Shown here in pieces: positions 35,408-45,049 of a stretch of DNA of 64,000 nucleotides. This DNA comes from Phycisphaerales bacterium (lineage in GTDB: Bacteria > Planctomycetota > Phycisphaerae > Phycisphaerales > UBA1924): NCBI GenBank assembly GCA_023382935.1, contig JAHDXL010000003.1:1-64000 (forward strand). The letters run 5' to 3'. The stretch's first letter is position 1; each line of letters starts with the position of its first letter. Under the pieces are notes generated by a model. That model made no database searches. It was not told the DNA's origin and worked only from the letters and a program-made list of their open reading frames with translations. The translations under genes and the position numbers were made by a program.

Positions 35408-35962
35408 TCAGCCAAACCAGCGCAGACGCCATACGCCCTGCTCGATCACGATGTCCACGAAGGTCCAGTTCAGATCCTGGGCCGCCTTGCCGTATAGCGC
35501 CAGGCGAAAGGTGTTCGGCCCCAGCGTCTCCAGATAAAGCCCGGGAGTGAACTCGCCCATCGGCATGCGGGCCAGCAGCGCCATCAGGTCTTCCTCTCGC
35601 CGTTTGATCTCCTTGAACGCCTCGGCCGGATCGAAGCCACGCTCGAGGAACTCACGCTTCGTCCGCTCGGAGAGAATCTGCTGCGTGAACAGTTCCTCTT
35701 CGTCCTCGGCCACCAGCCGGCGGATGTGCGTGAGCATCTGCAGCGCGTTGCGGGAGATCAGCGTGACCGTCCCGTCCTCGTTCTCAATCACGATCCTGCC
35801 GCCGGCCGGGGCTCCCGCGGCCGCAGGGTTGGGCCTTGTCTTGGCCGGGGTCTGGCTCTGGGCGCCGGGCAGGTGAGCCAGCGGCGGGTCGTAGGACACC
35901 ACCCGCTCATAGGGCTTACAGCCGGCCAGCACGCACGCGATCATCAGCACAAATCGAGTCAA
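35408..35962 (-). CDS. Putative lipoprotein coupled to nadB
   Basis: A 184-residue protein with a short signal peptide and a lipobox L-A-G-C-K (Cys16), so it is probably anchored as an outer or inner membrane lipoprotein. A Pro/Ala-rich linker (about 25-50) leads to an alpha/beta domain rich in Glu/Arg helices. No family recognised. The start is read as TTG at 35962, which overlaps the nadB stop (TTGA) and has GGAG eight bases upstream. An ATG at 35944 would shorten the signal peptide. Translational coupling with nadB is likely, but no functional link is evident. Confidence 0.75.
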   Translation of the reverse strand: MTRFVLMIACVLAGCKPYERVVSYDPPLAHLPGAQSQTPAKTRPNPAAAGAPAGGRIVIENEDGTVTLISRNALQMLTHIRRLVAEDEEELFTQQILSERTKREFLERGFDPAEAFKEIKRREEDLMALLARMPMGEFTPGLYLETLGPNTFRLALYGKAAQDLNWTFVDIVIEQGVWRLRWFG

Positions 35963-37620
35963 ACCAGCATCTCCGCTTCCACGGGCGCTTCGCGAGGCGC
36001 GGCGCTGCCGCGTCGCCACAGGTCGTGCACACGGAAGCGCTCGACAGGCCCGTCAAACTCGACGCGGGTATGGGCGCCGCGCGACTCCAGCCGCCATGAA
36101 GCCGACCGCGCCACCAGCGCGCCCACCAGCAACATGTTCTGGGTCTCCCACCCGAACGGTTCGTCAAAAATCTTGTCCAGCGTGTAGCGGGCCCAGAAAT
36201 CGAGCATCTCCACCGCATCTGACAACTTGCCCCCCGCTCGCTCGATCCCCACGTTGCGCCACATGGCCGAACGCAGGCTCGACCTCACGTCGGCCAGGTC
36301 GATCTCGCCTTGGTCGCTGGGACGGATGTCGCTGATAATGGGGACCGGGCCCTGTTTGCCGTTGGCCAGAGCCGTCCGCGCCGCCAGCGCCCCGGTGATC
36401 TGCCCGAACACCAGCCCCTCGAGCAGCGAGTTGCTGGCCAGCCGGTTGGCGCCGTGCAGACCGGTCGCCGACACCTCGCCGGCTACCAGCAATCCGGGGA
36501 CGTCTGTTCTCCCTTCTAGGTCGCACCGCACGCCGCCAATCATGTAGTGAGCGGCTGGATGCACTGGAATGAGATCCTTCGTAGGGTCGAGTTCAAAGCG
36601 TTTCAACTCGGCGGTGATGCCGGGGAATCGCTCCTCAAAGCCCCTGATGTGTCGGCAGTCGAGCCACACGTGCCGTCCGCCCTGACGCGCAATCTGCCGC
36701 ACGATGGCCCGCGCCACGATGTCGCGCGGGGCCAGTTCGGCCATCTCATGCTCACCCAGCATGAATCGGTTGTGCCCCTCATCGAGCAGGTACGCCCCCT
36801 CGCCCCGCACGGCCTCGGATATCAAACTGCGCCCCGCACCCGGCAGATACAGCGTCGTCGGATGAAACTGCACAAAGGCCATGTCCGCCACGGTCGCGCC
36901 GGCGCGGTACGCCATCGCCAATCCGTCGGCCGTCGCCGGCTTGGGATTGGTCGTCTCGCGGTACAACTGCCCCGCGCCTCCGCTGGCCAGGATGGTCGAA
37001 CGTGCCCAGATCATCTGCAGGCCGTAGCGCTCGTGATACGTGATCGCCCCCAGCACCGGCGAGCCCGGCTCCTGGCTGGGCGTGATCAGGTCGAGCGCGA
37101 AGCACTGGTCAAAGTATCGCACTCCGGGCACCTGCTCCATCTTCTCGAACACGCAGCGCTGCAACTCGCGCCCTGTCGCATCTCCAAAGGCGTGATAAAT
37201 GCGGTGCGCGTTGTGCCCGCCCTCACGCCCGACCAGCAGATGCCCGAGAGCGTCGCGGTCAAACTGCATGCCCCAGTCCACCAGTTCCCTGACGCGCTGC
37301 ACGCCCCGCTCGACGACCAGTTTCACCGCGCTCTCGTCGCAAAGCCCCGCGCCGGCCACCAGCGTGTCGCGCACATGCGACTCCAACGTGTCGTCCTCGC
37401 GCAGCACGCCCGCGATGCCTCCCTGCGCCCAGGCCGTGTTCGTCTGCCGGATGCTCTCCTTGGCCAGGATGATGACCTCGGCGCCCATCGACCCGGCCTC
37501 AATGGCCGCACGCACCCCCGCCACCCCCGCCCCGATCACCAGCACGTCCGTGAAGATCTGCGGCAAGAGGCTGGAACGGAAGGGAATCAGGTATCGACGG
37601 TCTTCCACGGGTCGCTGCAT
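35959..37620 (-). CDS. nadB: L-aspartate oxidase
   Basis: A 553-residue FAD enzyme oxidising L-aspartate to iminoaspartate, the first step of de novo NAD synthesis. It shows the FAD loop V-I-G-A-G-V-A-G-V-R-A-A, the Q-T-N-T-A-W-A-Q-G-G-I-A segment, H-N-A-H-R-I-Y-H-A-F-G-D-A-T-G and the active-site H-P-T-T-L-Y. The later H-Y-M-I-G-G-V and S-N-S-L-L-E-G-L-V-F-G follow. The length matches the family (about 540). nadA and nadC are not in the window. TACGTT ends six bases before the ATG at 37620, suggesting a leaderless mRNA; a TTG six bases earlier is the alternative start. Confidence 0.96.
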   Translation of the reverse strand: MQRPVEDRRYLIPFRSSLLPQIFTDVLVIGAGVAGVRAAIEAGSMGAEVIILAKESIRQTNTAWAQGGIAGVLREDDTLESHVRDTLVAGAGLCDESAVKLVVERGVQRVRELVDWGMQFDRDALGHLLVGREGGHNAHRIYHAFGDATGRELQRCVFEKMEQVPGVRYFDQCFALDLITPSQEPGSPVLGAITYHERYGLQMIWARSTILASGGAGQLYRETTNPKPATADGLAMAYRAGATVADMAFVQFHPTTLYLPGAGRSLISEAVRGEGAYLLDEGHNRFMLGEHEMAELAPRDIVARAIVRQIARQGGRHVWLDCRHIRGFEERFPGITAELKRFELDPTKDLIPVHPAAHYMIGGVRCDLEGRTDVPGLLVAGEVSATGLHGANRLASNSLLEGLVFGQITGALAARTALANGKQGPVPIISDIRPSDQGEIDLADVRSSLRSAMWRNVGIERAGGKLSDAVEMLDFWARYTLDKIFDEPFGWETQNMLLVGALVARSASWRLESRGAHTRVEFDGPVERFRVHDLWRRGSAAPREAPVEAEMLV

Positions 37621-37715
37621 CGACAAAACGTAGCGCGCCCGCCGACCCCGAAGCCTGCCCTCTCAAGACTCCCTGGTTCGCCGACCAGCCGCCCGGGCTT
37701 CCTATCCTCCCTCCA

Positions 37716-38108
37716 ATGAGCGAAAATGACCGCAATCTCGCCCTCCGCGTCGTCACCCGGCCCAGCGACACCAACCACTATGGCACCGTGTTCGGGGGCG
37801 TCATCCTCTCCTACATCGACCAGGCCGGATACGTCGAGGCCCGACGCCACGGCGCTTTCACCTGGGTCACCGCTTCCATCCAGCGCGTCGACTTTGCCGC
37901 ACCGGTCGGAGTGGGCGACGTCGTTTCCTTCTTCACCCGCACCTGTGCCATCGGCCGCACCAGTCTGACCGTCGGCATCGAGGTCGAGTCCGAGCGCGTC
38001 GAGTCCGGACGCACCGTCCACGTCACCAGCGCCACCATGACCCTGGTCGCCCTCGACGAGCACCACCGCCCCACCCCCATCACGCATGAGCACGGACGCA
38101 AGCCGTGA
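37716..38108 (+). CDS. Acyl-CoA thioesterase, hotdog fold
   Basis: A 130-residue hotdog protein of the YciA/BACH group hydrolysing acyl-CoA. Family marks are D-T-N-H-Y-G-T-V-F-G-G (with the catalytic-region Asn and Gly-Gly), the helix I-L-S-Y-I-D-Q-A-G and V-D-F-A-A-P-V-G-V-G-D-V-V. Chain-length preference cannot be read. TATCCT ends seven bases before the ATG. Its stop overlaps the GTG of purN by four bases, so the two are coupled. Confidence 0.9.
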   Translation: MSENDRNLALRVVTRPSDTNHYGTVFGGVILSYIDQAGYVEARRHGAFTWVTASIQRVDFAAPVGVGDVVSFFTRTCAIGRTSLTVGIEVESERVESGRTVHVTSATMTLVALDEHHRPTPITHEHGRKP

Positions 38109-38701
38109 ACGTCGCGCCGGCCAACCTGCTCGTCCTGCTTTCCGGCTCGGGCCGCACACTGCTGAATCTGGCCGACGCCATCGACCGCGGCGAACTGCCC
38201 GCTCGCCTCCGCCTGGTCGTCGCGTCCAGGCCGTGCCTCGGTGAAGAGCGCGCCCGCGCCAGGGGTCTTGACACGCGCATCATCCGCGGCGTCATCCCGC
38301 CTGAAGAACTCCTCGACCTGGCCCGCACCGCACAGGCCGACTGGGTCGTGCTCGCTGGATATCTCAAGATGGTCCGCATCCCCAAGCAACTGCGCGGGCG
38401 CGTCATCAACATCCACCCGGCGCTGCTGCCCGACTTCGGCGGCCCCGGCATGTACGGGCACCATGTCCACGAAGCCGTGCTGGCCGCAGGACGCACCGAG
38501 TCCGGTTGCACCGTGCACTTCTGCGACGATCGCTACGACACCGGCCCGATTATCCTGCAACGCCGCTGCCCGGTCTTGCCAGCCGACACGCCCGACACGC
38601 TGGCCGCCCGGGTCTTCGAGCAGGAGTGCATCGCCTATCCCGAGGCGCTGCGCTCGCTCATCACGCAACAGCGAACCGCGACCGTCAGGGAGGGGCTATG
38701 A
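38105..38701 (+). CDS. purN: Phosphoribosylglycinamide formyltransferase
   Basis: A 198-residue GAR transformylase, usual length about 200. It transfers formyl from 10-formyl-tetrahydrofolate to GAR, the third step of purine synthesis. Motifs: L-L-S-G-S-G-R-T-L-L-N-L (phosphate loop), the catalytic N-I-H-P-A-L-L-P (Asn, His) and the Asp in D-R-Y-D-T-G-P-I-I. Starts with GTG overlapping the thioesterase stop, and its own stop overlaps the next ATG (ATGA). Confidence 0.95.
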   Translation: MNVAPANLLVLLSGSGRTLLNLADAIDRGELPARLRLVVASRPCLGEERARARGLDTRIIRGVIPPEELLDLARTAQADWVVLAGYLKMVRIPKQLRGRVINIHPALLPDFGGPGMYGHHVHEAVLAAGRTESGCTVHFCDDRYDTGPIILQRRCPVLPADTPDTLAARVFEQECIAYPEALRSLITQQRTATVREGL

Positions 38702-40299
38702 ATCTCCTCGCCTCAACAAGCCCGGACCGCGAGCGATGGGTTCTGCCACGCTTCGGTGCCCGCAGGCCGCTCCCTCACGATCGCAGCGCGTCCTGGACAT
38801 GTGCGGTACTGGTGATTCTCCTCGCGCTCACCGCGCCCGCCTTCGGGCAGATCGAATCTCCCGAGGCTCCCTCGTCTGCCGCGGATCGCATTGCTTCTGA
38901 GTTCGAGCGCCGCGAGAAGTCATCCCAACTCCAGGCGCAGGCGGTCACCGCCTTTGAATCCGGCGACTACACGCTGGCCGAGGAAATCTTTGAAAAACAG
39001 GCAGAGGTTGACCCCGGCAACTTCACGGTCCACTTCAATCTCGCGTGCGTACGTGCCGTGCAGGGTGACGCCGACGAAGCCATGCAGCACCTGGTTGACG
39101 CCGTCAAGACTGGCTTCGTCGACGCCTATCAACTCCGCCGTGACCCGAGCCTGGCCTCGCTTCAGAACGACCCTCGTCTGCACGCGATGCTCGACCACTG
39201 GCCACGCATCATCGACGCGCACCGCGCCGCCAACACCGAGAGCGCCCAGCGCTGGATCGGCGAGCACGCCGAGCATCGCACGCTCCATGCCCTGCGCATC
39301 GAGTGTATTTCCAACCACGACGCGATCTCCACGGATGCGGCCGTGCGCGAACTCGAACTCGTCGCTGCCTTCGCGCACACCATCATCCCGGACATTCACG
39401 CCGCAGACCCGCTCGACCCCTGGGTCGTCGTTGCCCTGCCCGACCAGCGCCATTTCATGACCTGGTCGATCTCCACCTTCGGCCCTTCCGCCCGGCAGAC
39501 TTTCAGCCAGATCGGGGGCGCCTACGACCACGACGCCAGGCGCCTCGTCGCGATGGACCTGGGCGCCACACTGCGCCACGAGTTCTTCCACGTCCTCCAC
39601 TGGCGCGACATGTCACGCCGCGGAGTCGTCGCTCCCATCTGGATCCAGGAGGGCCTGGCCTCGCTGGTCGAAGATTGCGAAGTCCGCGGCGGCGCCGTCA
39701 AGCCCGTCCCCTCCTGGCGCACGAACATTGCCAAGCGCCTGGAGAAGAACGGCCGCCTGCCACCCATCGAAGAACTCACCCAACTTTCCCATGAGCGGTT
39801 TTCCTCGACGCGGCCACTGCGCCAGTATGCCCTCGCACGCACCTTCTTTCTCTACCTGCTCGATCGCGGCGTCCTCGCCCCGTGGTATCAGCGCACCGCC
39901 GCGGGCGACGCCGACGATCCTTCCGGGCTCAAGGCTCTGTCCAAACTGCTCGACCAGACACCCGAGCAGATCCACGCCGACTACCGCAAGTGGGTGTCTG
40001 CCCTGCCGATGGTGCCAGAAAACAGTGACGACCTCGACGTGACCATGGGCATGCGCCTGGAAACCGGCATCGGCGAAGGCCCGGTCATCCTCGGCTTCAC
40101 CATCGCGGCCGTACGCACCGAGAGCGGGCTCAAACTGCGCGACACCATCACCGCGATCGACGGACAGAGCACCCGCGACCTCCAGGAACTCATCCGTGTG
40201 CTGGGCGGCACACGCCCGGGACAGAGCATCACCATCGACTACCGGCGTGGCAAACTGGCCGGCCAGACCACCCTGACCCTGCGCGAACGGGTTGACTAG
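38698..40299 (+). CDS. Secreted or anchored zinc metalloprotease with TPR and PDZ regions
   Basis: A 533-residue protein. A hydrophobic segment at about 33-50 acts as a signal or anchor. TPR-like helices lie at about 78-165. The gluzincin-type active site is H-E-F-F-H (294-298) with a downstream W-I-Q-E-G-L-A-S-L (Glu318) as third zinc ligand, the pattern of DUF1570/peptidase MA-like proteins. A PDZ-like domain closes the protein (about 440-525: D-T-I-T-A-I-D-G-Q-S-T). The ATG overlaps the purN stop by four bases, an odd partner. Substrate unknown; periplasmic action is inferred. Confidence 0.85.
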   Translation: MNLLASTSPDRERWVLPRFGARRPLPHDRSASWTCAVLVILLALTAPAFGQIESPEAPSSAADRIASEFERREKSSQLQAQAVTAFESGDYTLAEEIFEKQAEVDPGNFTVHFNLACVRAVQGDADEAMQHLVDAVKTGFVDAYQLRRDPSLASLQNDPRLHAMLDHWPRIIDAHRAANTESAQRWIGEHAEHRTLHALRIECISNHDAISTDAAVRELELVAAFAHTIIPDIHAADPLDPWVVVALPDQRHFMTWSISTFGPSARQTFSQIGGAYDHDARRLVAMDLGATLRHEFFHVLHWRDMSRRGVVAPIWIQEGLASLVEDCEVRGGAVKPVPSWRTNIAKRLEKNGRLPPIEELTQLSHERFSSTRPLRQYALARTFFLYLLDRGVLAPWYQRTAAGDADDPSGLKALSKLLDQTPEQIHADYRKWVSALPMVPENSDDLDVTMGMRLETGIGEGPVILGFTIAAVRTESGLKLRDTITAIDGQSTRDLQELIRVLGGTRPGQSITIDYRRGKLAGQTTLTLRERVD

Positions 40300-40406
40300 C
40301 CCCCGCTTCTCTCGATGGTGTTCTCGCACATCTTGCGTCGCCCGTGCAACTGGGCGCTGGTGACCCGGGTATCCCTCCGTAGAACCACCTCGCACAGGAG
40401 CCCAAC

Positions 40407-41972
40407 ATGTCCGCGCCGATTGATGCCAGAGCATGGAACGCCGCACGCCACACACGTAGGCGGCGAGGTTGCCTGCTGCTGATCGTCCTGCCCCTGGGAG
40501 TGATCTCGCTCATGCTCGCCTGGGCCGGGGTGCGCCTGTTCGACAGGCCCAACATCGCGCGCAACTTCACCGCCGAGTTCAACACCCGATTCGAGAACAT
40601 CCCGGAAGATCAAAAGGCCTGGCCGCTCTACAGGCAGGCCATCATCGAGCGCCTGGCGGTGAAGCCTTCGGGCGACCTGTTGATGAACTGGCCCACATTT
40701 CCCGGCGGGCCCATGTGGGACGATTCAGCCGAGCAGATCGCAAAACTCCAGCCCGTGCTCGACAAGGTGCGTCAGGCCGCCGCCCTGCCCTGCTTCGGCC
40801 GCCAACTGAGCGACCGGCAGGATCCGGACATCCTCAGAGCCGAAGCCGCGGCCAATGGTCAACCCTATATCCCCGAGCCGCCCGGCGAGCCAAACCCCAT
40901 GATGCTGGGCGTACTCCTTCCGGACCCCGCCAACATGCGCAACTTCGCGAAGGATCTTTCGGTCGACACTTACTTTGCCGCCGAAGCCGGTCACGGCGAG
41001 CGCGCGGTGCGCAACTTCGAGGCCATGCTCGGGCTCAGTGTCCATGCACGCGAGTCCGAAACCCTCATCGGCCAACTCGTGCAGATCGCCATAGAAGCCC
41101 TGGCGGAGCGCCAACTTGCCCAAATCCTGAGCAACTACCCCGACCTGTTCGCCCGCGACCAACTCGAGCGCCTTCAAGCCGCATTCACCACCATCGGCCG
41201 CCCCGGACCCGCTCCGGACGAGGGCATCACTCGCTTCGACCTCAACATGACGATGGAGCGCGCCTTCTTCTACGACATCGTGCAACGCAGTTTCTCAGAC
41301 GACGGCAAGGGCAATGGGCACATGACCCTCGAAGGCGCACGCGTGCTCAGCACCATCGGCTCGCTCGGCGGCTCGACCGGAGAAAACGCTTCAATGATGG
41401 CCGCAGCCCTGCTCTCCGCCTCGCGCCGATCAACCGTCGACAAGTACGACGGCCTCATGGACCGCTTCGAAGCCGCCGCCGCCAAGCGTCCCTGGCAGCG
41501 CCAGCCCGGCGAACTGGAACTTGGAACGGAAGTCGAGCAACTCCACGCCAGCAAACTGGGAAGAGCCCGCTACCCACTCATCACCATGCTGATGCCCGCG
41601 CTGTCCAAGGCCGCGCTTCACAAAGATCTGGCCGACGCACGTCGCGACGCCGCCATCACCACCATCGCGCTGGCCCGCTACCACGCCGATCATCGGTGCT
41701 ACCCCGCCGCACTCTCCGACCTCATGTCCGACTATCTGCCCGCGCTCCCGCTCGATCCCGTCGATGGCCAGCCGCTGCGCTATCTCCACACGCCCCGGGG
41801 CCCGATCCTCTACTCACTTGGCTTCGACAAGGACGACGATCAGGGACGCGCACCCGAGAATTCGGACCTGGCTCAGCCGCTCGTGAGCACCTACCCCAGC
41901 GGCGACAAGGACGGCGATTGGGTTCTCTACCCTTCACCAATGCCCCAAGCCCCCGAGGAAAACGACAACTGA
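40407..41972 (+). CDS. Membrane-anchored protein with pseudopilin-like C-terminal domain
   Basis: A 521-residue protein of no recognised named family. A basic N-terminus and one membrane helix (about 22-45) anchor a large helical extracytoplasmic region. The last 130 residues contain R-D-A-A-I-T-T-I-A-L-A-R-Y-H-A-D-H-R-C-Y-P, then L-D-P-V-D-G-Q-P-L and Y-S-L-G-F-D-K-D-D-D. This order resembles the C-terminal part of GspG-type major pseudopilins, without the prepilin leader. AGGAG precedes the ATG. A role near a secretion or assembly system is inference only. Confidence 0.75.
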   Translation: MSAPIDARAWNAARHTRRRRGCLLLIVLPLGVISLMLAWAGVRLFDRPNIARNFTAEFNTRFENIPEDQKAWPLYRQAIIERLAVKPSGDLLMNWPTFPGGPMWDDSAEQIAKLQPVLDKVRQAAALPCFGRQLSDRQDPDILRAEAAANGQPYIPEPPGEPNPMMLGVLLPDPANMRNFAKDLSVDTYFAAEAGHGERAVRNFEAMLGLSVHARESETLIGQLVQIAIEALAERQLAQILSNYPDLFARDQLERLQAAFTTIGRPGPAPDEGITRFDLNMTMERAFFYDIVQRSFSDDGKGNGHMTLEGARVLSTIGSLGGSTGENASMMAAALLSASRRSTVDKYDGLMDRFEAAAAKRPWQRQPGELELGTEVEQLHASKLGRARYPLITMLMPALSKAALHKDLADARRDAAITTIALARYHADHRCYPAALSDLMSDYLPALPLDPVDGQPLRYLHTPRGPILYSLGFDKDDDQGRAPENSDLAQPLVSTYPSGDKDGDWVLYPSPMPQAPEENDN

Positions 41973-42111
41973 GCCGCGCCCTGCGCGTTGCATCTTGCGT
42001 TCCTGCTCGGATAGGTACGCACTGTCTCAGTCGGCACGCAACCGCCTTCTCAGAGTTCGCAGACAACTCTTGTGTCGTCGCGTTCCCCTTGGACCCCCTG
42101 ACTTGTATCGC

Positions 42112-42140
42112 TTGACAGGTTGTCCCAACCAATGTACGTT
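42112..42140 (+). promoter_or_regulatory. Consensus-like promoter of the frameshifted secreted gene
   Basis: TTGACA (42112-42117), a 17-base spacer and TACGTT (42135-42140). It is the best -35 in the window. It would give a leader of about 90 bases to the ATG at 42236, containing the tandem repeat at 42173-42206. Confidence 0.7.
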
Positions 42141-42172
42141 GTGTGAGTCGTCCTCGACATCGCCTCGACGTG

Positions 42173-42206
42173 GCAAACGCCTCGCCGGGGCAAACGCCTC
42201 GTCGGG
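42173..42206. repeat. Two tandem copies of a 17-bp unit
   Basis: Two adjoining 17-bp units (42173-42189 and 42190-42206) differ at one position, C or T at base 13. They lie in the predicted 5' leader of the gene at 42236. Confidence 0.85.
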
Positions 42207-42235
42207 CTTGATCTTCATACATGGAGGGCTGTTCG

Positions 42236-43440
42236 ATGAGGCGGTTCCCTGTTCAATTCTTCCTGCTCTCGGCAAGCCTCGCTGCCCCAACTGCATTCGC
42301 GCAGTTGAACGTGGAGCCGCTCACGCCGAACCCAACTGTCATGCTAAGTGAAGGTACTTCCACTCCTGCTCACAATGTCTCGACAATAAAGATCGTGAAC
42401 GGCGACTGGACCATCAAGCCGGTCTATCGAATCGAGAATCAAAGCCCGCGCGTGGCTGGCATGCTCGCTTTCCTGCGCCCCGGAGTCGCGGCTGGCTCGA
42501 ACCTGTCCGCCGTCTGGTACGAACGTCCCGCCGAGGAGTGCCAGAACTGGCTCGCAACTACCTGGGAAGGAGGTAGCGTCTGGGAGGCGATCCAGTCGAT
42601 CAAACTCGCCTGGCCATTCCCGATGAGCAGGATGCCTACTGGGAGGTGGAGTTCACAGAATCCGCAGGCGCGATCGAGCATCCCTTTCTGCTCGGTTTCA
42701 TGCAGCCAGACCAACTTGGACCCGTGGTCAATGGGCTCGATCCGACAACTCGAGCCGCCGTGGTTGAAACCCTCTCCGCCGTGGGCCATTCCGTTGCGAA
42801 CATCCCATTCGAGATCGGCGACCCGAACGCCGTTCGGACCTGGTTGATCACCGCTGCTCGCCTGTTCGAGGAACTAATCGGCCGCAACTTGCGCGATGCC
42901 GCCTTCACCGGCGCGATCGGCCCTTCTATTCACCGCGACGTTTCCTTTGTTCATCATGACGCGCCCGACTGGTTGTGGGATCTGTGCGACTGGTGGGTCG
43001 ATCAGCGCCAGGGACATTGCATTCCTCAAACGATCTACGGCGAGTGGCAGCCGGACGGACAGGCGTGCGCCTGTCGCACCGAGGGGCCCTGGTCCACGCT
43101 CTGCGGGAGTTTCACAGCCGACGCCCAAGGCAAGATCAAGTTCTGGATTCCCTGGCAGCCGCCACGGGGCACCTCCATCGAACTCTCGGTCGGTGTCGGA
43201 GCCCAGATCAACATCTGCGTGTGCATGTGGAAGCGCACGTGCACCGCCGAGTCGACCGTGCGCACCGTCACGCAGGTGAACCGTGACTGCTCGATGAGCA
43301 CGACCACAGAGCACGGGGGCCGGATGACCTTCACCTCCTACGCCTGGGAGTACGCATATCCGGCCGAGCAATGCCAGTTTTCGGCCAGGCCGACCAAGAT
43401 GCCGCCCAACGATCAGGAATGCGGACTGGAAAATCAACAG
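42236..43440 (+). pseudogene. Secreted protein gene broken by a frameshift
   Basis: The start is clear: GGAGGG lies seven bases before the ATG at 42236 and encodes a signal peptide (residues 1-21, ending A-F-A-Q). The frame makes sense to about residue 125, then becomes Pro/Arg/Ser-rich shadow. The sensible protein continues in the -1 frame from about 42613-42616 with I-P-D-E-Q-D-A-Y-W-E-V-E-F and runs, Trp- and Cys-rich, to about 43440. No slippery heptamer is present, so a one-base deletion or a sequencing error is likelier than programmed frameshifting. The second part also has no believable stop; it stays open through thyA, and the next gene starts inside it at 43419. No family recognised. 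Confidence 0.7.
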
Positions 43441-44144
43441 CGATCCCGACCCGATCCGCCTTGTGCGCCGCGATCAGGCGCGCCGCGCCGACGCCCCTGG
43501 CCCTCGTTGTCTGCTCGACTCTCTGCATGGGAGCATGGGCAGCGCTTTCACTCTCGCTCGTGCAGCGTGCAAGGCTGCTTCCCAGTCCGCATTCGCTCGC
43601 GACAGATTCGCCGATCACCGTCTCCTTCGGCCCCGACTGGATCGTCTCCCACACATCGACCTGGTGGGCGGACGACTCGAAGGTCGAGTTCGGGCGCACC
43701 GGCGCCATCATCCGCGACTCGGCCGGGCAGAGGATCTACTCGTCCTTTCCGCCCATCGCCGCGCGCGGGCGCATCCGCCACATCGGCCGTGAGCACGGGC
43801 CGAGCGTCATCGTCTCGCAACTGGCCTCCGGTTGGCCTCTGCGCATCTGGGCACGTCGCACATGGACGCCGACGGGCGCGACGGCCCACATCACGGAGCA
43901 GAACTTCCTGCCACTCCAAACCGCCTTGTCCGCGGCACTGGCTCTGGGCTGTGGCGCCGCAGCGGCCACCGTCATCCACGCGGGAAGCCGACTGCTCCTC
44001 ATTCAGATCCGCCGCTCCAGGAACCAATGCCCGGCCTGTGGCTACGTCCGAGCCGGGCTACCGCTCGCAGCCACCTGCCCCGAATGCGGGGCATCTCAGC
44101 CAACGCGCGTTCGCCACCGCCACGACGTACCCTCGCCTCATTGA
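43419..44144 (+). CDS. Membrane protein with C-terminal zinc ribbon
   Basis: A 241-residue protein with two membrane segments (about 26-45 and 165-190) around an extracytoplasmic domain. It ends in a four-Cys zinc ribbon, C-P-A-C-G-Y and C-P-E-C-G, on the cytoplasmic side. This topology (paired helices plus C-P-x-C-G ribbon) is frequent in planctomycete proteins of unknown role. The ATG at 43419 has only a weak AGGA site. It overlaps the end of the frameshifted gene upstream. No partner is evident. Confidence 0.75.
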   Translation: MRTGKSTAIPTRSALCAAIRRAAPTPLALVVCSTLCMGAWAALSLSLVQRARLLPSPHSLATDSPITVSFGPDWIVSHTSTWWADDSKVEFGRTGAIIRDSAGQRIYSSFPPIAARGRIRHIGREHGPSVIVSQLASGWPLRIWARRTWTPTGATAHITEQNFLPLQTALSAALALGCGAAAATVIHAGSRLLLIQIRRSRNQCPACGYVRAGLPLAATCPECGASQPTRVRHRHDVPSPH

Positions 44145-44194
44145 CGGGGCGCGTTGGACACCCGATTCGCGCTCAGGCTCACTACACTGGCCCA

Positions 44195-44992
44195 ATGCGC
44201 CAGTACCTCGACCTGCTCGCTCACATCCTCGACCACGGCGTACCAAAGCACGACCGCACCGGCACCGGCACACGCTCCATCTTCGGTGCCCAACTCCGCT
44301 TCAACCTCTCCACCGGCTTCCCCCTCCTCACCACCAAGAAACTCCACACCCGCAGCATCGTCCACGAACTCCTCTGGTTCCTCGCCGGCGACACCAACGT
44401 CCGATCACTCCAGGCCCACGGCGTCTCCATCTGGGATGAGTGGGCCGATCCCGACACCGGCGAACTCGGCCCCGTCTATGGCCGCCAGTGGCGCTCCTGG
44501 CAGGCCCCCGACGGACGCGCCATCGACCAGATCTCCAACCTCGTCGATCAGATCCAGCGCAATCCCGATTCCCGCCGATTGATCGTCTCGGCCTGGAACC
44601 CCGCCGACATCGACCAAATGGCCCTGCCCCCCTGTCACTGCCTCTTTCAGTTTTATGTGGCCGAGGGTCGCCTGAGTTGCCAGTTGTACCAGCGTTCGGC
44701 CGACGTCTTCCTCGGCGTGCCTTTCAACATTGCCTCCTATGCCCTCCTCACCCACATGCTCGCCCAAGTCACCGACCTGGCGCCCGGTGAGTTCATCCAT
44801 ACCTTCGGCGACGTGCATCTCTACTCCAACCACGTCGAGCAAGCCCGCCTCCAACTCACCCGACAGCCCCGGCCCTTGCCGCGCCTGCGGCTCAACCCGG
44901 CCGTCCGCTCCCTCTTCGACTTCCGCTCCGAAGACATCGCCTTCGAGCACTACGACCCCCACCCGGCCATCAAGGCCCCCGTCGCGGTCTGA
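44195..44992 (+). CDS. thyA: Thymidylate synthase
   Basis: A 265-residue ThyA, the standard length. It methylates dUMP with methylene-tetrahydrofolate, giving dTMP and dihydrofolate. Motifs: D-R-T-G-T-G-T-R-S near the N-terminus, the catalytic Cys in [25 protein letters not shown] and the C-terminal A-P-V-A-V. folA follows 57 bases on and recycles the dihydrofolate. TACACT ends six bases before the ATG, with no Shine-Dalgarno. Confidence 0.98.
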   Translation: MRQYLDLLAHILDHGVPKHDRTGTGTRSIFGAQLRFNLSTGFPLLTTKKLHTRSIVHELLWFLAGDTNVRSLQAHGVSIWDEWADPDTGELGPVYGRQWRSWQAPDGRAIDQISNLVDQIQRNPDSRRLIVSAWNPADIDQMALPPCHCLFQFYVAEGRLSCQLYQRSADVFLGVPFNIASYALLTHMLAQVTDLAPGEFIHTFGDVHLYSNHVEQARLQLTRQPRPLPRLRLNPAVRSLFDFRSEDIAFEHYDPHPAIKAPVAV

Positions 44993-45049
44993 AGGAGCCG
45001 AGCATCGAGTTCTCTGCGGTGCCCCGCCGCCCAACCCCTATCCTCTGCC

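Noticed and set aside
42600-42620. Programmed -1 frameshift site
   Set aside because: No X-XXY-YYZ slippery heptamer in the zero frame and no clear downstream stem; an indel explains it better.
43441-44439. Continuation of the frame-1 open reading frame through the zinc-ribbon gene and thyA
   Set aside because: Translation turns Pro/Arg/Ser-rich and overlaps two well-supported genes in other frames.
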